Shown: positions 44,301-53,332, counted from the first letter of the stretch. The stretch: DNA of 64,000 nucleotides from Fibrobacter sp. UWH6 (GCF_900142465.1 NZ_FRAX01000013.1:48948-112947); one strand, 5' to 3'. Translations and numbers: made by a program. The notes: a model not told the origin generated them from the letters alone.

Positions 44301-46758
44301 TTCCTTCGGGAATTGTCGGAGAATAACTACCATGAGCAAGGAAGGGCAAAGTTCCCAAATAGTAATCTTTGTCAAAAGACCAGATATAGTCCTTGCTGTT
44401 TTCGAAGGCACTGTTCAGGAGACCCGCAAAGGATTCCTTTTTCACATCAGCACTTTTCTGTACACCATTGTAGCTGGCATTGAGATTGGCCTCGTCACCG
44501 TTACGGATTAGGAACTTGATATTGGTGTCTTCGGTCCAGTCTCCAGCAACACCCTTTCCACCAAAGGGACCAACATCCAGATCGTCTTCACCGTAGTGGT
44601 AGCAGGACTTGATGCTATATGCTTTCGTTTGCTGATCGGCCACAAGGTAAGCCAACCTTTTAACACCCTTGTCATTCTTGGAATTACCTTCCATTGTAGC
44701 ATTTACCAGAATGTTACCAACGCTAAAAGCACCTACAATGGACACGGTATCCTTTTCATTCACATTCACAGACTGGCCAACCATGCCACCCATAAGAAGG
44801 GTGTCACCCGAGAAAGTACCCTCTGCAGTAATATTTGCAACTACGGCCACAGAGGACACATCGTGGAGTTCGCGACAGATACCGCAGACACCACCAATTT
44901 TAGCCACCTGATTGTCATTATAGGTTCGAGTTACCGGATCGGCATGAACCGCATTCAACTTAATCAGGTTTTCGGAACGAACAAAGATGCTATTAAAATC
45001 AACAGCCTTTCCGCCATTAAGGTTCGGATACGTACCGACAACACCACCCACAACAACAGTATTCAAACTGTCAGCCACTTCGATGGCACCGTCATAGTAA
45101 ATTTCGGTAAGAGGCAGAGCCTTGGCCGTGGCAGAATTCATAAAGCCAACCACGCCGCCCACAACAACCGAGTCAAATACGGTAAAGCCGTTGGACATCA
45201 AGTCACCATAGGCGGTCTTTGTACGAACATCGATATTCACAGAAGACGTATCCTTGGACAACCCATCGCCATTGGTAGCAAAACAGGCGTCACCGGCAAT
45301 GCCACCCACAAAGGCCTGAACATGAAGGCCATCAACATCCTTGGCGGATCCGGCAATACGAATATTTCCTTGAGAACGGGATTCCTTGATAGAAACGTAA
45401 ATCGTATCGGAATCACCGCCGAGACAGCGGTTACTTGCACCAAGGATACCACCGGCTGCATAGCGGTAAATACCTTCAACCTTGAGAGAATCCTTCAGAG
45501 AAAGTTCCGCCTGGCTATTCTTGATAAGCAGTCTAGACATACCAAGAAGAGAATCACGACCCACAAGGCCACCGGCAAAGATATTCTTCTGGAGAACGCT
45601 ATTAACAGATACGCCTCCCACGGAACCATCAGAAATTTCACCATTGAAAGAGGACTTGATGATGTTAATGGAACCTTCCTGCTGGGAACCGTTTTCATAA
45701 AGCACGCCGGCAAAACCAACGAGGCCACCCATGGCGCTGCCGCCAGAAATCCTGGCAACTTCTTCGCCAGCCTGGGAACCGGAGGTCACATTGAGAACAG
45801 AGTCGAAGGAGGCGGCCATCATACCCACAACGCCACCCAGGGCAGAATTATTATCTGCAGGGATGTTCTGCACAACAGCATTAACACGAGTATCCTTGAA
45901 AGAAGGGTCTGCCTGAGAACGGACAGACACACCGGCGATACCGCCAAGGAATACTCCATATCCATAGTTCGTGCTCTTGACCGTGGAGTTATAGGCATTC
46001 CCCATAACCTTGGAACCGGCAAAACCGCTAGTGATCTTGGTGTTGTTGACAATGCTGATACCATCTTCCACAACAGAATTCTTGACAGTGGAATTGTTCA
46101 GTACACCAACGAGGGCACCTGCAAAAGGTGCATCAATCTGGACATTGGAAAGCTTGACTTTGTCAATAGAAGACAGGCTGATTCGACCAACAAGGGCTCC
46201 CACCGGATAATAATCTTCGCCCTTTTCACTTTCGCCATCAATGATAATGCGGACGTTTTCAATGGTAAAGTTAGAGATGTTTGCATTGTCGATTGATTCA
46301 AAAAGACCGACCGGTCCGCTCATTTTGGAACTATGGTAGCACAAATTGGTGATTTTCTTGCCATCACCATAAAATTCATTGCTAACACGGAACGGCAACG
46401 GCTTATGATTGACGGCACAGGAACCATCGGCAGAAATTTCTCCCAGGTCGATATTGGATTCCAATCTGAGGGTGTGCTTGCTTTTTGCACCGATCCAGTG
46501 CTTTTCCAGCAGGTAGTAAAGGCTATCGGGTGTTGCCTTTACAGACTGCACACAAGTCTTACCAGCAGGCCCTGCGGGGCCCCCGCACCTAGCAGCTTCC
46601 TGCTTTAGGTAGAACACAGAATCCTGCGTAACGCAACCAAAACCGCAAACAACCGAAGAAACCTGCAAATTCAAGGAAAAAAAGCTGTTTCCAGCAGCAA
46701 AAACCATGCTGGCGGCAAGCAGCATGGCACACAGGATAAAATTGAATCTCATCTTCAT
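41398..46758 (-). CDS. Giant secreted protein: GLUG-like beta-helix, seven InlB repeats, sorting domain
   Basis: A 1786-residue exported protein. A signal peptide (MKMRFNFILCAMLLAASMVFA) is followed by a Cys-rich N-terminus. A long beta-helix-like region has many GGLVG, GGVVG and GGIAG turns (about residues 170-760, GLUG-type). Seven tandem InlB B-repeats span about 820-1275, then a Ser-rich linker (SSSASEEPASSSS). The C-terminal domain is shared with the upstream-numbered neighbour (FYWWDELNPVGEYWQYRSY, KYSGWNLVANPYGWYVDL) and ends in a sorting domain with KVMVK. GAGGTGG precedes the ATG at 46758. It is transcribed before the 1411-residue gene. The two are tandem paralogs and probably a surface adhesin pair. 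Confidence 0.82.
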   Translation of the reverse strand: MKMRFNFILCAMLLAASMVFAAGNSFFSLNLQVSSVVCGFGCVTQDSVFYLKQEAARCGGPAGPAGKTCVQSVKATPDSLYYLLEKHWIGAKSKHTLRLESNIDLGEISADGSCAVNHKPLPFRVSNEFYGDGKKITNLCYHSSKMSGPVGLFESIDNANISNFTIENVRIIIDGESEKGEDYYPVGALVGRISLSSIDKVKLSNVQIDAPFAGALVGVLNNSTVKNSVVEDGISIVNNTKITSGFAGSKVMGNAYNSTVKSTNYGYGVFLGGIAGVSVRSQADPSFKDTRVNAVVQNIPADNNSALGGVVGMMAASFDSVLNVTSGSQAGEEVARISGGSAMGGLVGFAGVLYENGSQQEGSINIIKSSFNGEISDGSVGGVSVNSVLQKNIFAGGLVGRDSLLGMSRLLIKNSQAELSLKDSLKVEGIYRYAAGGILGASNRCLGGDSDTIYVSIKESRSQGNIRIAGSAKDVDGLHVQAFVGGIAGDACFATNGDGLSKDTSSVNIDVRTKTAYGDLMSNGFTVFDSVVVGGVVGFMNSATAKALPLTEIYYDGAIEVADSLNTVVVGGVVGTYPNLNGGKAVDFNSIFVRSENLIKLNAVHADPVTRTYNDNQVAKIGGVCGICRELHDVSSVAVVANITAEGTFSGDTLLMGGMVGQSVNVNEKDTVSIVGAFSVGNILVNATMEGNSKNDKGVKRLAYLVADQQTKAYSIKSCYHYGEDDLDVGPFGGKGVAGDWTEDTNIKFLIRNGDEANLNASYNGVQKSADVKKESFAGLLNSAFENSKDYIWSFDKDYYLGTLPFLAHGSYSPTIPEGKVSFKVTFLGFDDKQLVVVNADPGSAANAPDVPEVAGYTFVKWDKDFSEVTGDLTVRAIYEINSYTVTFLKALDDTISTQLVEYGKSAVVPSGVKKIGHTFTGWDSDDYKDVKSDITVYAKFTANVHQLVYMDDEDGVLENIEVAYGSAITLMSDIEKAADEKYSYTFVKWVMEDGSDVIPATMPDEDVVLKAVFKSEAVMYKVVFQDFDGTELLTKEITYEGSVETPADPSRLGYKFIGWSSDEYKQVKADLVIKAKYEQLNYAVVFEDYDGDTLKFLSLTYGAEVTAPAVPRRQSTEQYDYTFKGWTPAVEKVTDNVVYVAEYDSSLVKYTVSFVINGTVYESQVEYGQAAVAPEAPVIEGLTFVGWDSSYTEIVGDLKINAIYDTIKYKVVFRDYKDSIVYEMMVPHGDTIHLANSMALDRKATEDYVYSFKGWSEALGKVIRDMNIKAVYDSTYIGKPSSSASEEPASSSSNQVEVQIVSPKFEQSGNAIRLSFKTEGSDEPATVTVLDELGMVIATATVTDGYWEMVPAPKGKSYVTVEVGGKVIYQESYEVKKEVVMQAKSWQMVSVVAMDESTLSASEMNFYWWDELNPVGEYWQYRSYRGGPIDETRGYWVGSAREVAIPLREVEVSADAEIQWKLDNKYSGWNLVANPYGWYVDLSKGKTEGDAEVIFWHWDSELGAYSVAEVVGPYEAVWAQVDHSTVFSVKADPDYNYAEKNDLSVAGKVASMRKGSARKASADNWSVVVALSDDNGKVDSWNILGAGSSAETLDEPPSGMGDRVNLSIRESAKGSVLAKSIKAVASEYEWILDLSANTAREGKLTFEGVDALKELGYVMYVTVDGETKEVTDGKSLNVALKQDAKQVQVRVAARSDMAVASAALNGFKVLQNAGSLQVGFNAADALAGANGHYALVSVNGKSVARGNFAARAGQNVLDLQAPKSGLYFMQVKVGSQTMNAKVMVK
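42930..44310 (-). repeat. Seven tandem InlB B-repeats (Listeria-Bacteroides type)
   Basis: Seven units of about 60-70 codons. Each opens with a V-x-F/V-x-F-x-D-x-like strand (VTFLGFDDK, VTFLKALDD, LVYMDDEDG, VVFQDFDGT, VVFEDYDGD, VSFVINGTV, VVFRDYKDS), has a central F-x-G/K-W, and closes with TVRAIYE, TVYAKFT, VLKAVFK, VIKAKYE, YVAEYDS, INAIYD and IKAVYD. Confidence 0.82.
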
Positions 46759-46989
46759 AATTCCACCTCTGTAATCCTTACTTTACAAAGATACCCATTA
46801 TTTCGTAAAAAAGGGGATTTTCACTTAATATGGGTCTTCCATTGTGACATACCGCAACAGCTGTTCACACATCACACATGCGCACCATTCCGTCCGTCTT
46901 TACGCAAGCCGTAAACCGTCGAAAATCAACGAATTAGCGTACTCGTCATACATTTGTGAAAAAAAATCACCCAAAAAAAACGTATTCTC

Positions 46990-47019
46990 TTTACATTATT
47001 ACATTCAGCATATTATATT
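46990..47019 (+). promoter_or_regulatory. Promoter of the beta-barrel gene at 47063
   Basis: TTTACA at 46990-46995 and TATATT at 47014-47019, with an 18-base spacer. It lies in the 304-base gap between the divergent giant surface gene and the barrel gene. The rest of the gap shows no gene, only AT-rich sequence. Confidence 0.5.
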
Positions 47020-47062
47020 TATTACGAAAACACTTCAAAACCCTATCAAGGAGACAAAAAAG

Positions 47063-47830
47063 ATGATCAAGAAGATTGCACTCGCAGGCGCTCTGGCTGC
47101 AACAGCATCCTTTGCAACCTGGGACAAGTTCCCCGTTCTCGAAGCAGGCAAGGGCCAGGCTAAAGTCGGCTTCAAGTATCAGATGCCCGAAGACAAGTGG
47201 TCTGCAGCAGACCTCTACGTTGGCGCACGCTACACCGTGATCCAGAACTTGGAATTGGGCGTAGTTCTTGACTACCGTCTGTTCACCCACTATGATGGCG
47301 AAGACGCAAAGTCCGATGGTCTCGACAACCTGCCGATCATGGTCCGCTACCAGTTCATGCCCACCATGAACGCCTTCTTGGACGTAACCCTCCCCATCGG
47401 TGCTGACGAAGTTGTCGGTGAAGATGGCGAAATCGGTTTCCACGCAGGTGTCCAGTTCTCTCAGAACTTCGGCATGATCGACCTGGGTACCGAAGCTGGC
47501 CTCGCTCTCGAAACTGCCGGCGACGACAAGACCACTCCTCCTTGGAAGCTGAACATCGGTGCAGAAGCTGGCTTCGCTCTGGGCGGCCCTGTCTCTCCGT
47601 ACGTAGGCTTGGACCTGGTCATGGAACTGGGCAAGTACACCTATGATGGCGACAATGTTGGCGAAGGCCACACTGGCGACCTGGGTATCTTCCCCTATGT
47701 TGGCGTAGGCTACTCCATCAACCAGATGATTTCTCTTGACGCATCCGTCGGCCTGGGCCTCGGCAACGAACATCTCGTTGGCGACGATATGGACCTGACC
47801 ATCGACGTGAACGCCAAGTTCAACTTCTAA
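47063..47830 (+). CDS. Outer-membrane beta-barrel protein, copy 1
   Basis: A 255-residue barrel. The signal peptide MIKKIALAGALAATASFA is followed by TWDKFPVLEAGKGQAKVGFKYQ. Alternating strands (YVGARYTVIQNLELGVVLDYRL, DLPIMVRYQF, FLDVTLPIGAD) and the final NAKFNF (terminal phenylalanine) are outer-membrane signatures. The start has AAGGAG nine bases upstream. The protein at 47995 shares ATWD.FPV.EAGKG, GARYTVIQNLEL and the closing strand, so the genes arose by duplication. Codon use suggests high expression. Porin or structural role unknown. Confidence 0.8.
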   Translation: MIKKIALAGALAATASFATWDKFPVLEAGKGQAKVGFKYQMPEDKWSAADLYVGARYTVIQNLELGVVLDYRLFTHYDGEDAKSDGLDNLPIMVRYQFMPTMNAFLDVTLPIGADEVVGEDGEIGFHAGVQFSQNFGMIDLGTEAGLALETAGDDKTTPPWKLNIGAEAGFALGGPVSPYVGLDLVMELGKYTYDGDNVGEGHTGDLGIFPYVGVGYSINQMISLDASVGLGLGNEHLVGDDMDLTIDVNAKFNF

Positions 47831-47860
47831 TTCCCTGCTAGCGCTCGCTAGACTGGAATT

Positions 47861-47895
47861 ACAAAGGGTTCTGCCGCAAGGCAGGCCCTTTTTTT
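47861..47895 (+). terminator. Terminator of the first barrel gene
   Basis: AAAGGGTTCTGCC-gcaa-GGCAGGCCCTTT followed by seven Ts (the two strands differ by a small bulge). Confidence 0.85.
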
Positions 47896-47994
47896 GGTGG
47901 CGGTCACAAAAACTTACGATAATATTATTTAACATATAAAAACGTCTAACCTTTTCTACATTTTGGACTGGTTTGAAAAACTAAGGAGATGTTT

Positions 47995-48789
47995 ATGTTC
48001 AAGAAAATTATCGCAGCAGCAGCTATCGCAGCCTCTGCAGCATTCGCAACTTGGGACTATTTCCCGGTTCAGGAAGCAGGCAAGGGAACCCTCCATGGCG
48101 GCCTCTACTACGACTGGCACCATGAATGGTCTCAGGCAGGCCTCAACCTGGGCGCACGTTACACCGTCATCCAGAACTTGGAACTTTCTCTGCAGGGCTG
48201 GGGCTACCAGTTCTGGAGCGAAGTGGATTGCCAGGGCTGCACCAACGGTGGCGACGGTCTCCGCGACCTGACCATCGGCGGCCGTTATCAGATTACCCCC
48301 ATGGTTAGCGGTTTCATCGACCTGCGTCTCCCCATCGGTAACGATGACGACGGCGTCAACGGCCATCCGCCTTCCAATAGCGAAGTTTCCATTTACCTGG
48401 GCGGCCAGTTCTCTATGCCGATCCAGGGCGTTCAGGGCCTCTCCTTCGGTACCGAAGCCGGCCTTGACTGGGGTTTCGAACACGACAACTACGAACGCGG
48501 TCTCGAAATCCACATTGCTGGCGAAATGGACTTCGCCGTTCCCAACCAGATCTTTATCCCCTATCTGGGCCTGAAGTTCAAGCTGCAGCTCACCGAAGAT
48601 ACCTGGGAAGACGACAAGGGTAACGAATGGGGCGCTGACGACAGCGGCGACTCCCAGTTCAACCTGTGGCTGGGCTGTAAGTTCGCCCTCAACCCGCAGA
48701 TCCTCCTGGATGCACGTCTCATCTTCCGTTCTGGCGACATGGACGGCGATGCAACCGGTCTCTATGCAGGCGTAGACTTCAACTTCTAA
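47995..48789 (+). CDS. Outer-membrane beta-barrel protein, copy 2
   Basis: A 264-residue paralog of the protein at 47063, with the same leader style (MFKKIIAAAAIAASAAFATWDYFPVQEAGKG) and the same GARYTVIQNLEL strand. It ends GLYAGVDFNF. Two cysteines (VDCQGC) occur in a loop. The ATG at 47995 lies six bases after AAGGAG. The ATG at 47989 touches the ribosome site and is less likely. It has its own terminator, so the two barrels can be expressed separately. Confidence 0.8.
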   Translation: MFKKIIAAAAIAASAAFATWDYFPVQEAGKGTLHGGLYYDWHHEWSQAGLNLGARYTVIQNLELSLQGWGYQFWSEVDCQGCTNGGDGLRDLTIGGRYQITPMVSGFIDLRLPIGNDDDGVNGHPPSNSEVSIYLGGQFSMPIQGVQGLSFGTEAGLDWGFEHDNYERGLEIHIAGEMDFAVPNQIFIPYLGLKFKLQLTEDTWEDDKGNEWGADDSGDSQFNLWLGCKFALNPQILLDARLIFRSGDMDGDATGLYAGVDFNF

Positions 48790-48811
48790 GTTGAAAATCT
48801 CACAAGCTTTA

Positions 48812-48842
48812 AGGAACATCCCATTGCGGGATGTTCTTTTTT
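48812..48842 (+). terminator. Terminator of the second barrel gene
   Basis: GAACATCCC / GGGATGTTC with a five-base loop, followed by TTTTTT. Confidence 0.85.
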
Positions 48843-48869
48843 ATTGTTTAACTTATATTTACATTCAGC

Positions 48870-50447
48870 ATGATACGCAAATTGGTTATGGTGTTGTTTA
48901 GCCTGGCGGCCGGGATTGCCTTCGCAAGCCCTCAACTGGTGATGTCCCAACAGGACCCTGCCGTACTCAAGGCATACATTTCCCAACTGAGGGAAATGCG
49001 AAACAGCGGCAAGTTCTCCGCAGCCGAAAGGGAGCAGCTAGATGAACTGTGGCGCACCGCCGCCGATATCGAGGTGATGAATGACCGATGCGGCACGATT
49101 TCCATTACCGAAGAAATCGATGAATCCTGCGGAAACTTCTACCAGTATGAACTTCCCAAGTTCGAAACCCAGTATTTCAAGCTCACCGGCGAAATCCGCC
49201 TGAGCCCCAACAGACTTTCAAACGCTATCGAACAAAGGCGCCAGGCCATCAACCAGTGTTATGAAGCCCTGCAGGTCGACGCCTTCTACCCCACCCGCTA
49301 TTTCACTCTCGAAGGCAGCTACACTCCGGAACCCCTTTCCAAGGGCGTCGAAGTCAGCTACAACTTTAGCCTAGAAGAAAACCGAGGCGCCATCAACGAC
49401 CTGAACGACCGGATCCGCCAATGGTACAACGCCTGCGGGAAGATCATCCACCACAGCGACAACAGCGGCGCCCTGGCCCCCATCTTCGTGGAACTGGTCC
49501 GACAGAGCCGCGCTAACGCAAGCAAGGCGAACGGCGGCCTGTATTTTGAACTGGAACAAGGATACGGCAAAAGACTGCTAGTAAAAACAAAGGACGGCAT
49601 CGAGGGCGTCTACTACCTGAACGGCCGAGAACTGTTCAACTATAAAATCCAGTCAAGCCGGGTCGTCTTTTCGATTAACCTGGACGGCAGACGGTCAAGC
49701 GCTGACCTTGTTCAGGGAGACCATTGGCGAGACCGCGTCATATTTGACGACAGCGACCTGAGGGACGGACTCATGGGCAGGTTCGTGTGGGGTAAACCCC
49801 GCAATCCCTGGCTCGACACCAAGCAGCCTTCCACAAACTCTCCTGCCGCAGAATACAAATCCTACGATGACGGTTGGGAAAATCATAACAGCACTTCATC
49901 TGTACAGACCAGCAGTACACCAAGTTCCTTCGGAATCTACCTCCAGGCTCTAGGCGGCATCAACCTCACCTTCGGGGAAGCAAGCGAAGCCGAACCGTTC
50001 AAGGATTTCGAAACCGAAAATGATTCCGTCACAGCCATCACCGGATACGCAGTTGGCTTGCTTGTCTTTGAATTCACAAGGCAATTCGCCATCGGCCTAG
50101 GCGGAGGAATCTCCTGGAACAACGTGACCTACGAACATTGCAACGGGCATTTTGACACCAGCTGCGATGAAGAAAACATCCACCAGGCAGCAGCCCCAAT
50201 GGCCACCGCAGAAATCAATATCGGCGAAGGATTGAACGGAGGCGTCCGCTTCAGCTACATCTTTGACAAGGACATGCCCACCACCTATCTGGCGGGGTTC
50301 GCGGAACTGGGAAACGTTCTAGGAATAGAACTGGGATGGGCCCACGCCGACGGTCTATGGGACAATATCTACATGGGGCTGAGCCTGAGACTCCCGCCCC
50401 GACACTTGAGCGACTTACTAAAGGAAACAGGTTCCAAAAAGAAGTAA
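48870..50447 (+). CDS. Exported protein with helical N-domain and barrel-like C-domain
   Basis: A 525-residue protein. The signal peptide (MIRKLVMVLFSLAAGIAFA) is followed by a helical region with LKAYISQLREMRNSGKFSAAEREQLDELW and a set of cysteines (RCGTI, SCGN, NQCYEA, NACGK). A Ser/Thr-rich linker (STSSVQTSSTPSS) lies near residue 340. The last 180 residues (ALGGINLTFGE..YAVGLLVFEFTRQFAIGLGGGISW..GLSLRLPPRHL) look like a small outer-membrane barrel. Not recognised. A terminator follows at 50474. Confidence 0.65.
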   Translation: MIRKLVMVLFSLAAGIAFASPQLVMSQQDPAVLKAYISQLREMRNSGKFSAAEREQLDELWRTAADIEVMNDRCGTISITEEIDESCGNFYQYELPKFETQYFKLTGEIRLSPNRLSNAIEQRRQAINQCYEALQVDAFYPTRYFTLEGSYTPEPLSKGVEVSYNFSLEENRGAINDLNDRIRQWYNACGKIIHHSDNSGALAPIFVELVRQSRANASKANGGLYFELEQGYGKRLLVKTKDGIEGVYYLNGRELFNYKIQSSRVVFSINLDGRRSSADLVQGDHWRDRVIFDDSDLRDGLMGRFVWGKPRNPWLDTKQPSTNSPAAEYKSYDDGWENHNSTSSVQTSSTPSSFGIYLQALGGINLTFGEASEAEPFKDFETENDSVTAITGYAVGLLVFEFTRQFAIGLGGGISWNNVTYEHCNGHFDTSCDEENIHQAAAPMATAEINIGEGLNGGVRFSYIFDKDMPTTYLAGFAELGNVLGIELGWAHADGLWDNIYMGLSLRLPPRHLSDLLKETGSKKK

Positions 50448-50473
50448 CCGCAAAAAAAATGCAGACTTAAAAA

Positions 50474-50502
50474 TGCCCGTCGCCTGACGGGCATTTCGTT
50501 TA
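50474..50502 (+). terminator. Bidirectional terminator
   Basis: AATGCCCGTC-gcct-GACGGGCATT followed by TCGTTT. Placed between convergent genes. Confidence 0.8.
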
Positions 50503-50523
50503 TACCATGGCGGTCATCCGCAA

Positions 50524-52335
50524 TTACTTTACATCATATTCAGGAATGGGCAGGGCTTCGCCAGCCTTCATGGCCTTATCGAGAGCTGCAGACTTTACCG
50601 GATCCACCCACCAGTAAACGGGGATGGCGTCTTCGCGATTGAAATTGTCCAGAACCTTTTCGGGCATGCCATAACGGTTCCAGTACAGTATGCGGTGGTG
50701 ATCGCACTGCCACATCAGAACGTAAGGCACAATCTCGGAAAGACGGTTATCCAGTGCCTTCAGGATTTCGTTGCGCTTCGCCAAATCAAATTCAGTCTTC
50801 TGCAATTCAATCAGGCTGTCCACCACGGCATCCTGCAAACCGCTCAAGTTGTTAGTGCCCTTGTCCATAGCCGTCTTGGAGGACCAGCTGGCCTCGGGAT
50901 CACGAAGTCGGCCTGCGCCCCAGTTCACCCAGTAAAGGTCAAAGTCCGCATCGTCAAGACGCTTACGCAAGGTGCTCTGGCTCATCTGTTCGATGGTGGC
51001 CACCACGCCGATCTTCTTCAGGTCTTCCTGGAAGAGCGTCAGATGACGCAGGTCTTCGCTGCTGGTAATGAAGTTAATTGCAAAAGGCTTGCCATCCTTT
51101 TCCAGAACACCCTGACCATTCACCTTGTAACCCGCATCCGCAAAGAGGGCGCGGGCACTGTCCGGATTGAACTTGTACATAGTGGCCTTGGGGTTGGTAT
51201 TGTTGGGCCACAAGTCAGGATAGTAGCTGTTCTGCAGGAAGTACTGACCGTACATGTACTTTTCGTTCATGGCTTCGCGGTTCAGCATAAAGTTCAGGGC
51301 ACGACGGACGCGAACATCCTGGTACTCGGGCTTGCGCATATTGATGGCCATGCCCTGGAAACCGATAGGTTCCTTATTGAAGATGCGCTGCTTTACGGCC
51401 CAGCCCTTCTGCACGGCATCGAAGTCAGTCTGCTTCATCCAGATGCTGCTGGTGTAGATAGCGTAGGCGTTGAAGTCCTGCTTCTTGAATGCTTCCAAGG
51501 CCTTGGTCTGGTCGTTCATGAAGCGGTAACGGATCTTCTGGAAGTTGTACTTGCCACGGTTCCAGTTCTTCTTGAAGCCCCACCAGTCGGCACGGCGGGC
51601 CAGTTCCACATAGCGGTCTTCACGGAAGGTCTTGATGATGTAGGGGCCAGATACCACCGGGAAATCGTAACGGATCTGGTTGAAGTCCTTGCCCTGCCAG
51701 GCATGCTTGGGGAATGCCAGCATACCGGCCGCTTCCCAGAAGTTGCCCCAGTGAATTTCCTTGGCGGTCATCTTGATGGTCAAGCTGTCCACAACTTCGG
51801 GACGGTCAAAGCGAGAAAGTCCCACCTTGAAAATGGGAGTCAGGTTCTTCTCGTCCATGATCACGTCGTAGTAGTACTGCACATCTTCGGCGGTAATGGA
51901 CTTGCCGTCGCTCCACTTGGCGCGAGGGTCCACGTGGAAAGTAAAAGTCTTGCCGTCTTCGCCCACGCTCCAGCTGTCTGCCAGAATTCCAACTTCCTTG
52001 TCTTCGGTACTATGGAGGGAAACCAGCGGTTCGAACATCATGCCCATCAACTCTGCAGAGAAGCTGTTGTAGTCTTCCCACATGTTGAAGGACTTGGGCA
52101 TGGCGGAACCCCACAAGGTAATGGCACCGCAGGGGCGAGCCTCCTTGGAAGCCACCGGGTCAAACTCGCCAGTAGCTTCGGGATCCATAGGCAGAATCGG
52201 GCAATCCGCTTCAGAAACGGCAGCCTTTGATGCAGAGCCCTTACCCGAATTGGAACCAGACTCATTGCAGGCGATCAAAACTGCGGACACCGCCAGAGGC
52301 ATCATTAAACCAAAAGCAACTTTCTTAAAATTCAT
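50524..52335 (-). CDS. Peptide/nickel-type ABC transporter substrate-binding lipoprotein (SBP family 5)
   Basis: A 603-residue lipoprotein. The lipobox is LIAC in MNFKKVAFGLMMPLAVSAVLIAC. The mature part has the family 5 layout: GSAMPKSFNMWEDYN, the WSVGEDGKTFTFHVDPRAKWSDGKSITAEDV signature at about residues 130-165, and VRRALNFMLNREAMNEKYMYGQ. OppA/DppA relatives bind peptides or other oligomers outside the inner membrane. No permease or ATPase gene lies beside it. The start at 52335 follows rnc by 12 bases, so it may be co-transcribed with rnc. Confidence 0.88.
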   Translation of the reverse strand: MNFKKVAFGLMMPLAVSAVLIACNESGSNSGKGSASKAAVSEADCPILPMDPEATGEFDPVASKEARPCGAITLWGSAMPKSFNMWEDYNSFSAELMGMMFEPLVSLHSTEDKEVGILADSWSVGEDGKTFTFHVDPRAKWSDGKSITAEDVQYYYDVIMDEKNLTPIFKVGLSRFDRPEVVDSLTIKMTAKEIHWGNFWEAAGMLAFPKHAWQGKDFNQIRYDFPVVSGPYIIKTFREDRYVELARRADWWGFKKNWNRGKYNFQKIRYRFMNDQTKALEAFKKQDFNAYAIYTSSIWMKQTDFDAVQKGWAVKQRIFNKEPIGFQGMAINMRKPEYQDVRVRRALNFMLNREAMNEKYMYGQYFLQNSYYPDLWPNNTNPKATMYKFNPDSARALFADAGYKVNGQGVLEKDGKPFAINFITSSEDLRHLTLFQEDLKKIGVVATIEQMSQSTLRKRLDDADFDLYWVNWGAGRLRDPEASWSSKTAMDKGTNNLSGLQDAVVDSLIELQKTEFDLAKRNEILKALDNRLSEIVPYVLMWQCDHHRILYWNRYGMPEKVLDNFNREDAIPVYWWVDPVKSAALDKAMKAGEALPIPEYDVK

Positions 52336-52347
52336 CTTTCGTCTCAA

Positions 52348-53178
52348 CTAAGGCAAGCCAACGTGGCGTGCGGATTGTTTCTTGGGTTTGGAATTTGCGT
52401 CGGCGGACTTGTCTGCATCATCAGCGGAGTTGGCGGCGTCTTCAGCCAAGAGCATTTCAAGGCTGACGCGGGCCGCTTCCTGTTCGGCCTTCTTCTTATT
52501 GGGGCCAGAACCACGACCGTAGGTTTTATCGTTGATGTGGACTTCGGTGGTGAACACCTTCTGATGTTCCGGGCCGTCTTCGCCAATCAAGACGTAAACC
52601 GGCGACGTACGACGCTTCCCCTGCAGGTATTCCAGCAAGGCGCTCTTGTGGTTTACGAAATCGTCGGCCACAATGATTTCCTTGATGCGAGGGAAATGGA
52701 ACTTGTTGAGAATGGCACGGACTTCTTCCAGACCGCCATCCAGGTATACAGCACCAAGTACGGCTTCGTAGGCGTCAGCCACAATAGTTTCCTTGCCGCG
52801 GCCACCCATCTTCATCTCGGACTTTCCAATCTTGATATATTCGCTCAAGCCCCATTCCTTGCTGGACTGGGCGCAGGCGTGACCCGACACGATGGCACTC
52901 TTGCGCTTGGAAAGATCACCTTCCGGGTCGTTGGGATAGTTGCGGTACAGATACTCGGTGGTAAGCATGTTGAGCACGGAATCGCCCAGAAATTCCAGAC
53001 GTTCGTTGTTGCTCTCGTAGGGCATATCCTTTCCTGTCAGGAAGGAACGATGCACCAGGGCATGAGCCAGCAGTTCCGGATCTCTGAATCTGTACCCAAG
53101 CTTTGCCTCAAGCCCGTCCTCGGACTTCTGGCGAAACCAGAGCTTTAATACTTTGTGCAATAAATTTTCGTTTTCCAA
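52348..53178 (-). CDS. rnc: Ribonuclease III
   Basis: A 276-residue double-strand-specific endoribonuclease for rRNA and mRNA processing. The RNase III signature NERLEFLGDSVL is near residue 58, the second acidic site is in VADAYEAVLGAVYLDGG, and the dsRNA-binding domain is at about 185-255 (HKSALLEYLQGKRR..GSGPNKKKAEQEAARVSLEML). The C-terminal tail of about 25 residues (ANSADDADKSADANSKPKKQSARHV) is low-complexity and longer than in E. coli. It follows acpP, an arrangement seen in many bacteria, though a terminator-like hairpin lies between them. Confidence 0.95.
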   Translation of the reverse strand: MENENLLHKVLKLWFRQKSEDGLEAKLGYRFRDPELLAHALVHRSFLTGKDMPYESNNERLEFLGDSVLNMLTTEYLYRNYPNDPEGDLSKRKSAIVSGHACAQSSKEWGLSEYIKIGKSEMKMGGRGKETIVADAYEAVLGAVYLDGGLEEVRAILNKFHFPRIKEIIVADDFVNHKSALLEYLQGKRRTSPVYVLIGEDGPEHQKVFTTEVHINDKTYGRGSGPNKKKAEQEAARVSLEMLLAEDAANSADDADKSADANSKPKKQSARHVGLP

Positions 53179-53259
53179 ATTTATCTCCTATGGGGAAACG
53201 CGGGTTGGATCCGCATACTGAATATAATACGTAAAGATAAAAAGACCGCCCAACCGCAC

Positions 53260-53295
53260 AAAAATAAAACGGCCCCGGGAAGTTCCAGGGACCGC
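53260..53295 (-). terminator. Terminator-like hairpin between acpP and rnc
   Basis: Minus-strand CGGTCCCTGG / CCCGGGGCCG with one mismatch and a G-T pair, followed by TTTTATTTT. It would separate the fab-acpP transcript from rnc, at least in part. Confidence 0.65.
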
Positions 53296-53332
53296 TTTAA
53301 ATTCGATTGCTTAATTCCAACAAATCAAGAAA

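Noticed and set aside
44596..46296. 566-codon open frame antisense to the GLUG-like region
   Set aside because: Rich in His, Asn and Thr from reverse reading of repeated Gly/Val/Asp codons. No ribosome site or domain.
46759..47062. Small open frame ahead of the first barrel gene (upstream extension to 46844)
   Set aside because: The ATG at 47063 has AAGGAG and begins the signal peptide. The extension is AT-rich promoter DNA.
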